From Citrus sinensis (taxonomy: Eukaryota; Streptophyta; Magnoliopsida; Sapindales; Rutaceae), in assembly GCF_022201045.2 (NCBI RefSeq), contig NC_068558.1:248001-312000 (forward strand): DNA of 64,000 bases, read 5' to 3'. The notes under the pieces are model-generated. The model was not told where the DNA came from. It made no database searches and saw nothing but the letters and a program-made list of their open reading frames with translations. Positions 55,062 through 64,000 of the stretch are shown here, piece by piece. Each line of letters begins with the position of its first letter. Position 1 is the first letter of the stretch. A program made the translations under genes and the position numbers.

Positions 55062-57270
55062 TAGGGATGGATAGAATCGAACAGTCGGTTCCATTCATTT
55101 TTTTTTTTTCTGGTTCAGTATTTTTTAAAGTTGAAAACTGAATAAGTGGTTTGGTTCGGTTCTTGGATCAAAGTAACAAAACCCGAACCGAATTGATATC
55201 AATGGCATTAATGTAATTTCACAACACACACACACATTTCACGTGTGCTGCACCTGAAATCGCAAACCGAATCCTAACTCCCAAAGTTCTTAACCCTTGC
55301 TGCCTGGTTGCTGCGGCGCTGCCAATTATCGAATCTGCCGAGGACCCGCGATGCCGCTACCCACCACGACCGTTGTTTCACCACAACGGTTGTCGTCTTC
55401 CACAATGTTGAAAAAATAGCATACTAATATGCTATGTTGAGGGCACATTTTGAGTGGGACTCGCTTAGCGAAAGTGGAAAATCTTGAGAGGTTCGGATTC
55501 TCTCCGTGAACACTTTGAAATTGTATATTTATTCACTCAAAATGGTGCTTTGGTGAATGAGAAATTGACTCTCAAAGTCCACCCTTGAAATTGGAAATTT
55601 GAAAGGAAATGAGACTTATCCCATAAGGGAAAAATAAGCTAAGAGATTTGTGTTTATATATAGATATTTATCTATGCATGAACAATAATTTTAAGGATAG
55701 AGACTCTCTCCACACGCGCGTGCACAGGAGGGGTGCGAATCCAAGACTGATTTGGTTGAACTCGTGTGCGCTTGCGCGTCCTGCGTACGCAAATGTCGGC
55801 CCAAAATCGCCTAGGTCCACATGGCCACGTTTTAAATTTTGTATCAGTTTCACAATTAAAATCAAAAGCAATTTTGATTTTGTAGATTAATTTTTGAGCT
55901 ATTAGGTAATTTGAATTTTTTGAATTCAACATGCTGTTACAGAATTGAATTGTTTTAATTCATTAATTCAATGGGCTGTTACAAAATTAAATCGCATATT
56001 TAACTTGAAAATTCAATTTTATGCTACTATTATATACCCACATGTGTATAAAAATGCATCATTCTCTTCTGTTTTAGACACAACAATCAAAACGTACAGA
56101 GCACTTAACGAAATCTTTTTCCCTCCTTCTGACGTCTTTTTTTTTATCAAGTTTCTCCGCTGTTGTGATTTGCCGGAATTATTCGTGTGTGTGTGACGGA
56201 TAATTTGTACCCGTAGAATTCTGAGAAATAATTACCAGCAAACCTAAAGCACCACAGTAAATGATAAATCTGTTTTAATAACACTGTTGCTAAACAGGAC
56301 TCGGGATTGTCCTCCTTTTATTTTGTGCTTTCAGTTTCTATCTTCTTCAGTTTACTTGTTGATTGTTTCTGCAATTTCCAGTTGCTGCTTTATTTACATT
56401 TGCTGCTATTTCAATTCTGTTCTTATTTGCTGCACGTTGATTTGCTGCTGTTAATTGCTCACTCACTGTAACTTTTGTTTCTAATATTCCACAATCGCTG
56501 CCACCTTTGCTTCACCCTAAGTTCCTATCCCTTGTCGTCTCCAGTCTACTGTTGCTGCCACTGCTGACCGCGACCTTTGCTTTGACTGGGTAATTTTTTT
56601 ATAATTTGCTTTGTTTTCGTAATTTATATTTTATATATTATTGATTCATGTTAACAGTTAAGAAAAGATGAATAATGAATAATCAAAGATGCTTGGTTTT
56701 GTGAAATTTATATTTTATAAATTAATATTATTGCTCTACCGTCTGCATGCATGAATGTTTTCAAAAGTTTCGAAAACCATTCCCTCCTCATGCAACTCAA
56801 GCGTTAATTATATATAGAGAAATTAGAAAGTGTGAAGGAAAATTAAATTGATCATAAAAAATATATATATGAATTTGTTAATATGCATTGATTAATTATT
56901 GGTTACTCGTGTGTACTCCATGTTTTTCATTGTTTAATTTTACTATATGTTCCCTTAAAAATTTAAACCAGTTCCCTCCGATTTTTTTTTTTGTTTCTCT
57001 GACTATTTAAATAATTTGTTTAGTAATCCGAATTGTTAAGTTGAACCGAACAACCGATTTGTTAATCTGTTAAGCGAATCAATACTGAATAACCAAAATC
57101 GAACTCAAAAATCGAAACTAAACTGAAGTTGAACTAAGCCAAACTCTCAGTTCCAATTCAATTTTTATTTTCCTTAAAGACCGATCGGTTTTTTTAATTT
57201 TTGATTTTAACCGAATTAAAATTTTAGTTTATCTTGAAACCAAACCAGACTGGACTGATGTCCACTCCTA
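55062..57270. mobile_element. Non-autonomous hAT-like element, 2.2 kb
   Basis: Element of 2209 bp with perfect 8-bp TSD ATAAATAC (55054-55061 and 57271-57278). Left end TAGGGATGGATAGAATCGAA, right end inverted TAGGAGTGGACATCAGTCCA. Subterminal zones are rich in GGTTCGGTT / AACCGAA motifs. A GC-rich core piece at about 55300-55400 and a related one at about 56490-56590 flank a block that may be a nested insertion. No transposase frame found. Confidence 0.8.
55435..56287. mobile_element. Possible nested insertion, solo-LTR-like
   Basis: Begins TGTTGAGGGCACATTTTGAG and is bordered by TGCTA on both sides (55430-55434, 56288-56292). It contains a TATA-like GTATAAAAATGC near 56046. The 3' edge does not end in CA, so the LTR interpretation is weak. 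Confidence 0.25.
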
Positions 57271-58677
57271 ATAAATACTAATAAAATAAGGGGATAAATG
57301 AATTTTGATAGTGGATGTACATAAATATCCTTATATTTAAAAATAAATTGTGATTGAAAAGGAGTGTGAGGTTGTAAATTAAACATGTTAATGATTTGGT
57401 CTCAAAATAGTAAAGAGGAGGTATTGTGATACAAGTGCAATATAGAATAAAAAAGTTATAGATATGAAATAGTGTAAAGAGTTAGCTGAATTGTGCTTAC
57501 AGATGCAAGTAGAAATTAACTTAATACTTATACAAATTTAAATAAACATAAATAGAAGGAGTTATATGAAAATTTATAGTAGTTTTATTACAAAAGACAA
57601 AAGAAGCGGATGGTATCACTGTGGTTCTGATAGATTAGCTCGAGAACTGTCAAAAACGTAGGACCAAGTTTCAGTCTTTTAGAAAGAGTCGTAAGGCGTA
57701 ACCAGAAATCAATTAAAATAAAGTGTGAAAAAAGCGAAAGTATTAATAAATTAAGATGCTCTCAAACTGAGCCACCAGACCAGGCCATGGCCCTGCTGTC
57801 TTTCCATATCATTGACCATATTTGCCTCCGATAATTGACTGGACCCCGCATCTTTGTAACTTTTATTCAAAGCAATATTTCCCTCCGGTTGTATCGGCCG
57901 CAAGAGATCAATGTTAACAACTAAATCTGTTGTATTTTAAAAACTTGGTAAATTTTTTTTTTCCAAAAAAAAAAAGGTGGTTCTAAATTTTTAATATTAA
58001 ATTTTATTCTAAATAATGTCTCATTCATTAAATTCAACTTAAGATTAGATTATTTGAACCTACTTAAATACTTTCCCCATCTAATTTTTAATAAATATTT
58101 TTATTTCATAAATATCCTTAAGTTAAATTATTATTATAACCCAACATTATAAACTTTAGTGTTTTTTTTGCTCTTTTGTCTCTTTTTTTTTTTCCTTCCA
58201 CAATCATTTTTCAACCTGATGTTGAGTTTTTAATCTTTGATATTCATTCTTATATTTTGTAATACTTCTCTTAATTCAAGCTTCCTCTCAATTAATGAGC
58301 TTTGTTTCTATTGTATATAATATGTATAATGAAATGCACTCTATGAAACTTTAACAATTATGTTTTCATTAAAAAAGAAGTTAATTTAAAGAAGGTCTCT
58401 TCAGAAAGATCCGAAAATTACAAATTTATTTTGAGTTTTATTAGTAATAAGATCTATAAGACTATTGACATAAACTAAACAACAATGCATCCATCGTGAA
58501 AAAAGAAAAAAGAAAAAAGAAAAAAAAAAGGAGTATAGAGTTTTAGTTAAAGGAAGAAAAAAAAATCCATTGTAACAAGTCAATAAATTAGAGGATTTAG
58601 CTGTAAACCATGACCGAAAACAAAATAGAAATTAGAGTATATTAGTGGCTTTATAGAGTAAAAGATAAAATTTCAAA
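57271..58677. other. AT-rich intergenic DNA
   Basis: No gene recognised. Poly-A/purine stretches occur near 58500-58565. The right border is the TSD of the next element. Confidence 0.5.
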
Positions 58678-60592
58678 GGAAAAAGGTCTTTTTTCACTTA
58701 TAAGGTTTAATGCAATAGCTCATTTCATCTTTACTATTTAAATAATAGTTCATTTCATTCCTATTTTTTAGACAATATCCCGAAATACCTCTCTGTCAAT
58801 TTATTGTTAGTTTATTGAATAATTCATCGAGGGTGAAATAGAAATTTCAATTAAGTAAATATAAATTATTTTAAAATAAAACTCTTAAACATAATTAAAT
58901 AACATTTGACTTTCTCAATAAATTTAAAATTTTAAAATAGCTTAATGAATAAACAATAATAACACTAAATAATATGTACAATATATATTTAGGATAAAAT
59001 TAAAAAAATCTATAGACTTCATAGACATTAGAGTTTAATTAGTACTGTTATTTTACCAAAAGTATACTTAGACTCCTTCATTTGCTTAAAAAAAGGCACT
59101 CCAAAGACATAAAACCAAAAAATTAATATATTAGAGGATAAAATGCATAACATTAGATTGTGAATTTTTTTATATTTTAACTTATCGCTGACTTTATTAT
59201 GATAAGTGATCCCCAATTGAAAAGTTGTTGTTGTTGTTGTTTTGATTGAATTTGGTGGATCCGATTAAAATGAATAAATTTGTTTAAAAGGGTGTGGCTG
59301 CCTTGCTGAGCTTGAGGTGTGCTCTCGCAAAATGATGGAGGAAAATTGGACTAGTTAGGGGTGTTTGAAAAGGGATGAAAATAAGAAAAAAAATGAAGAT
59401 GAGACCACTAGCTTTGGAGCTTTGTTAAAGTTCAAAATTAAGCAAATTGAGATTAGAGGTGAAGCCGATGGTGGCCACAATCATACTCTGATGCTTAAGT
59501 AAGATTTTGGACAATAAATTGGCAACCTCAAGTTCCAAGGAACCTTGAAGCTTTAACAATGGCATTTTTGTTTTAAGGTTGAAGAAGATAAATTTACCTT
59601 TAAATAATAAAGAAGTTACCATTTTGAAGAAACCTTGATCTTTATATTGGAGTGCGCCAGATGGTCATTTTGGTCCATTTGGACACATGGTGTATATTTG
59701 TTGGCTGACCTCCCTTAGGTGATGTTATTTCATTATTTTATTTTTTTTTTTTATGGTGACATCCATAAGCTTAAAAGACATGAAAACATTTAGCCTCTTT
59801 TTTGCCTCCATAGCTAGCCACGGATCGTGATCCTATTGCTTTTTAGGAGGCAACAAAGGATAGTTGACGTGACCCCCGTTATTGCTTTGCTAAAAGAATA
59901 TTTACTCCTATTGGCTCCTTTTTTTTTATCCCGAAATATCTTATTCTTTTTCATGATGACATGCATTGTTCACCTGTTGTCTTTAACCACCAAATTTGGA
60001 TTTTAATAATACCCCTATATGTTGGACATACTAACTAAAATTATCATTTTTCTCAAAGAGCTTATCTTCTAACCTTTGTGAGCTATCCTGACATTACGTC
60101 AAATAAGCAGACTTCATTTTGGTTGACTTTTTTTACCACATATCATTAAGCTATTAGTCTGTGTCAACATCTGATCCCCCCCCCCCCCCCACAAATAATA
60201 ATAATAATAATTATTATAAATAATATATATATATATATTAAAAAATTAGTTGACTTTATTAAAAGAAGAAAATTAATGAACACACATACATATATTGCAT
60301 ATTCTTTGGTGTTATTTTTGTTCATTAAGTTATCTTTAAATTTAAATTGATGTAGAACGTCAAATGTTATTTAAATTGTGCTCGAGATTTTTATTTTTAA
60401 ACAATTTGTATCTATTTAATTGAAAATCCTATTTTGCCCTCAATGAATTATATAGCAAACTAAACGTAAATTCACGGAAGGGTATCTTGAGTTATTGTTT
60501 GAAAAATATGGATGAAATATACTATTGTTTAAAAAGTAAGAATGAAATGACCTATTGCATCAAACTCCTAAGATAAATAGGGCTTTTTTCCT
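58678..60592. mobile_element. MULE-like element with long terminal inverted repeats
   Basis: Element of 1915 bp with perfect 9-bp TSD AATTTCAAA (58669-58677 and 60593-60601). The terminal inverted repeats are about 180 bp (58678 to about 58860, and about 60414-60592). They share GGAAAAA at the tip, AATGCAATAG.TCATTTCAT, and a G/A-rich CATTGAGGG / CATCGAGGG block. The 1.5 kb core has no recognisable transposase. A less AT-rich part at about 59280-59700 could be captured DNA but matched no family I know. A run of 15 C is at 60176-60190 with an adjacent ATA/AT microsatellite. Confidence 0.75.
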
Positions 60593-61149
60593 AATTTCAA
60601 ATTATGATAATGGATTAATTAAGTATATTCCTTTATTAAATATTATGGTAGATTCATATAGCTCCACTCTTATTATTATTATTATTATTGTAATCACTAA
60701 TATTAATTGGTTAATTAAAGAAAAAGTGTAATCACTAATATTATTATTGCAAGTAAAATTCGACTCGGAGTATATGTATCTAAATTTTCAACATGCCATT
60801 TTAATATAATTGTAATATACGGTAGATTGTAACCTTTAAAACAGGGGTAAAAAGATAAAAGGTATTTTCATGCATAAAATAAAATAGTCGACCACTTCAC
60901 TTTCACATTATATACATGTAGAAATAGTAACGCTTTTATATTCTTTAATGTTCTGTTGGTGCTGGAAGCGCCTAAAGAAGTATCCCAATCCCACCGACGA
61001 TTACATGTTATCTTTCTCTTTATCATTCCCCACAACTTTAGTTCCCTCCCTTTTAATACTCTCCGAAAACGATTACAATATATTTTACAAAGCAGAGAAG
61101 AGATACAGAAGATCGTTCCAAGGCCAGCAAATTAATCAATTAATTAAAG
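60593..61149. other. Promoter and 5' UTR of PADRE gene
   Basis: AT-rich, with a TTA microsatellite near 60670-60690 and a TATA-like TTATATACA at about 60908-60916, about 240 bases before the ATG. A frame at 60948-61187 overlaps the 5' UTR and is not thought to be coding. Confidence 0.45.
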
Positions 61150-61803
61150 ATGGGAAATTGTTTATTTGGAGGCATGGGAGAAGTTGATATCGCAGCAGCT
61201 ATCAAAGTAATCACATCAAACGGTGGCATCATGGAATTTTACCCGCCAATAACTGCATCATGCATCACAAATGAGTTTCCAGGTCACGCAATATTTCCGA
61301 GCCATGATCTCTTCTGGAAGCCACTGTCAAATCATGAAGAACTTGTTGCAGGCAAATCATACTACTTGCTTCCACTCAATAGCAGCAGCCAAAGCCAAAT
61401 TGTCAGAGAAGGGCATGTAAGATCAAACAGCAGCATACCAGCTACTTCACTTGTAACATCTTACAGGATGTCGTTTGACTATCAAGGGATGTTAAAAAGG
61501 TCATACACTGAAGCTTTTTCAAGCAGCAGCAGGCATAACTCCCATTGCAACACTAACAGTTATAATTCTAATGGGTTTTGGAAAGTGAAGCTGGTGATTA
61601 GTCCAGAGCAGTTGCTGGAGATATTATCTCAAGAAGCCCGCACGCAAGAGTTGATTGAGAGTGTGAGGACGGTGGCTAAATGTGGAAATGGGGTGGCGGT
61701 CTCATCAGCTTCAACATCTGTTGCTTTTTCGGATCAATGGAGTCTTTCAAGTGGCAGCAGAAATGCTTCTTCGAACAAGAAAGACTACTTGTTAGACATT
61801 TAG
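61150..61803 (+). CDS. PADRE (DUF4228) domain protein
   Basis: Intronless 217-residue frame. It starts MGNCLFGG, a possible N-myristoylation (Gly2) and Cys acylation site. The PADRE hallmarks are AAIKVITSNGGIMEFYPPIT, then FPGHAIFPSHDLFWKPL with AGKSYYLLPL. A Ser-rich middle follows, then FWKVKLVISPEQLLEILSQE, the second conserved block, and a Ser/Asn-rich end. PADRE genes are plant-specific and often respond to pathogens and other stress; biochemical role is unknown. The stop is TAG at 61801-61803. A hAT element begins only 22 bases after the stop, so the native 3' UTR is interrupted. The ATG is the first after a plausible leader and gives the family-typical MGN start. Confidence 0.9.
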   Translation: MGNCLFGGMGEVDIAAAIKVITSNGGIMEFYPPITASCITNEFPGHAIFPSHDLFWKPLSNHEELVAGKSYYLLPLNSSSQSQIVREGHVRSNSSIPATSLVTSYRMSFDYQGMLKRSYTEAFSSSSRHNSHCNTNSYNSNGFWKVKLVISPEQLLEILSQEARTQELIESVRTVAKCGNGVAVSSASTSVAFSDQWSLSSGSRNASSNKKDYLLDI

Positions 61804-61825
61804 TGGAATTACACTTCACCACTAG

Positions 61826-62811
61826 TAGGGATGGCAATGGGGAGGGGAGGGGAGGGGACCAATCTCCCCATACCCATCCCCGATGTTTTGCATATGTCTC
61901 CGTCCCCTCCCCGTCCCCGTCAAAATTGCTTGAGAGAATCCCCATCCCCTCCCCGAATAATAACAGGGGATCCCCGAGGGTCCCCGGTCCCCGAATAATT
62001 AATAGTCTAATACATTTTTTATTTTCGATTTTAAATTAATCATATTAAAATAAACTCATACCGCTATTGTAAGCTCGTAACCAACTTTGACAGCACATTA
62101 AGGCCTCCAATGTGCTTGGATGAAGTTTGTTATGGTATGAGCTCACAACTCTACCACTAGTGTTAAAAGCTGATTCAGAAGCAACTGTTGTAATTGGAAT
62201 TGCCAAAATATCTCTAGCAATTCGAGCTAATGTAGGATACCTATTAGCATTTGTCTTCCACCAACTCAAAATATTAAAATCTTCCATCCGAGATATAACT
62301 TTCTCATCCAAATATGAATCTAATTCATCTGCAACAACTGCACAATCTCCATTGTTTACATAATCATTAAAACCTGTCATCCATTTGGTTGCTTTCTTAT
62401 AAGAATCCCCTGTAGATCTAGTAGAAGAACTACTACCAGTATAATCAAAGCAATAAACAGTTGGTGAAAACTTCAATTAATACTCTTCAACTAATTCCCG
62501 GCAAAGGGTGACCACTTTCCCAACATACAACTATTTTGATATTTATTATTTTTAACAATATTTATAATTTTGTTATTTATTTATTAGTAATTTTAAAAAT
62601 AAAAATAAAATTAAAAATTAAAATGGGGAAATGGGTAGGGGATGGGGATTCCACCTCATCCCCGTCCCCTCCCCGAATAAAAAGTTGGGTAAAAAATTTT
62701 CCCCGTCCCCTCCCCGAAAAAAAAATTGGGTATAAAATTATCCCCGTACCCTCCCCGAATGGGGAAAATCCCCGAGGGTACCCATCCCCGTGGGGATTTT
62801 TGCCATCCCTA
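61826..62811. mobile_element. hAT element in 3' UTR of PADRE gene
   Basis: Element of 986 bp with perfect 8-bp TSD ACCACTAG (61818-61825 and 62812-62819). The ends share a perfect 12-bp inverted repeat TAGGGATGGCAA. Subterminal zones consist of repeated CCCCGTCCCCTCCCCGAA-type motifs on both sides. It carries a remnant of its transposase gene on the minus strand, so it is an internally deleted derivative. The perfect TSD and long perfect tips suggest recent insertion. Confidence 0.93.
62045..62476 (-). pseudogene. hAT transposase C-terminal fragment (dimerisation domain)
   Basis: A 143-codon open frame has the hATC dimerisation signature: WWKTNANRYPTLARIARDIL, then AIPITTVASESAFNTSGRVV, then HPSTLEALMCCQSWLR. 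This is the RICESLEEPER/DAYSLEEPER-like type. The zinc-finger BED domain and the catalytic core upstream are absent within the 986-bp element, so no active transposase can be made. The first Met may be just an internal codon of the former gene. Confidence 0.9.
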
Positions 62812-62969
62812 ACCACTAGCTCTCTTTCTTTCTTTTGCTTTTTTCATAAAATTTTATATATGCTCTTTGTGCTAGCTATATATGATAGACTGGATACTTG
62901 TTAATGGATGCGCTTAGTTCTCATCCTTTGACCAGTTAAATTTGTTGAATGTGAATATATTTTCTCGTT

Positions 62970-63014
<45 letters not shown>

Positions 63015-64000
63015 GGTTTGCTTGACAGCTTAAGGAGTAAATATTAATGCTCCAAGAACTGAGATATTTGGATCCAAAACAAGGCAAAAATTTTAGAGAA
63101 GCAAAATCAGTATTTGTTATCTCAAAGAGGGAAAAACCAAGAAAAGAACTTGGGAGTTGCTAAAGAATTGATTGAAATCTTTATTGAGTCAAAAAGAAAA
63201 GGGAAAAGAAAAGGACAAAAAGAAGGAGGGAATGATTACAAAACAATGCTGTACAATACCACCTCAAAAAAAAAAAAAATGATTACAATACAGTGTTGTC
63301 TAATAATACTACAAGGATGGCTGATGTCAATATTCTCGGACCCGGCCCAGTAGTCGGAGGGCTCCATAATTATCTTGTTTATAGCTGTTATGAAATTTGG
63401 CTTTCCGCACTTCAACTTCATTGGTGGATCGATTCTGTAAGTCTGATATCCAAAGCGCACAACATACAGAGCGCAAATTCTGATCTTCCACCGCTTGATT
63501 TTGCAACTCAAATGGCGGGTGATTATTTAACTAGGCCACAATTCTTTTTAAGCAAACATACTTGTATGAGACTATAAAATAAGAAAAGCATATCAGCGCG
63601 AAAGATGGCTCTGAAATAGGAAGTGTCTCATCCTCTACTCCTTTATTTTATCTGTTTAACATATATAATTATCTTTAAAAGTATGCCCTGTTGCTGGCAT
63701 TAATTTAGATCTCCCACATCAGAAAATAAAGCTAATTATTGTGTTTTTCTAATATATTTTGTCACTAACACAGGAGTGTTTGAAAAATTTGGTAATCAAA
63801 TTATACCAAGTGCAGCTCAAGTTCTTACATTAATCAAGTTAGCAGAATGTCTGTGCAGAAGGGGCATTTTTGGGAATTAAACTGTACTGCATGAGATCGA
63901 ATTAATTTTCGAGCCATACATCATTGGAAAGATATTTCTGTTAGCTTTCCAATGAATTTTACTAATCTAAATTTGGAGTTTTCTACAATAAGTTATGATC
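62812..64000. other. Displaced 3' UTR and unassigned DNA
   Basis: Starts with the second TSD copy and what was probably the original 3' UTR of the PADRE gene. An AT microsatellite spans about 62972-63010. A less AT-rich block at about 63310-63530 has open frames on both strands (minus 63236-63511, plus 63293-63577) with no recognised domain; it might be transcribed sequence of a neighbour beyond the window. Confidence 0.4.

Overview
This window reads as nuclear DNA of a flowering plant, most likely a eudicot. Genes are split by GT-AG introns in AT-rich DNA, and one encodes a plastid granule-bound starch synthase. Class I and class II plant transposons are abundant. The species cannot be named from sequence alone; a woody eudicot such as Citrus is a guess. 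Gene models below were joined by hand from splice sites, and every intact model keeps its reading frame across all junctions.

Layout: (1) 1-1036, 3' end of a START-domain lipid-binding protein gene (+). (2) 1737-2830, a wrecked plastid pyruvate dehydrogenase E1-alpha copy (-). (3) 3919-4191, a small plant protein gene (-). (4) 5862-6132, a TATA box and a lone signal-peptide first exon (+). (5) 7190-10621, complete GBSSI gene with a leader intron (+). (6) 12350-14040, GPI-type GH17 beta-1,3-glucanase (+). (7) 15400-21513, complete 13-exon UBP5-like deubiquitinase (-). (8) 23370-30019, complete 8-exon PHD-finger protein gene (-) with a hAT-like element in its second intron. (9) 31044-41695, a 10.6 kb Tat-lineage Ty3/gypsy retrotransposon on the minus strand. 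It has two RNase H domains, a 69-bp tandem repeat and a decayed opposite-strand gene. (10) 41696-48359, AT-rich DNA with a MULE-like element, a hAT-like element and a MITE-like element. (11) 48360-52665, complete 10-exon CID-type PABP-interacting RNA-binding protein gene (+). (12) 52666-61149, transposon-rich DNA with a hAT-like and a long-TIR MULE-like element. (13) 61150-61803, intronless PADRE (DUF4228) protein gene (+), with a hAT element in its presumed 3' UTR. (14) 62812-64000, no gene recognised.

The host genes are functionally unrelated: lipid binding, starch synthesis, wall glucan hydrolysis, deubiquitination, chromatin reading, mRNA binding and stress response. There is no operon-like logic. 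The most informative non-gene content is a set of class II insertions whose ends can be fixed to the base by target-site duplications (TSDs). Four hAT-like elements carry 8-bp TSDs (two perfect, two 7/8), and two MULE-like elements carry perfect 9-bp TSDs. The Tat retrotransposon is dead in sense but keeps an antisense gene module.
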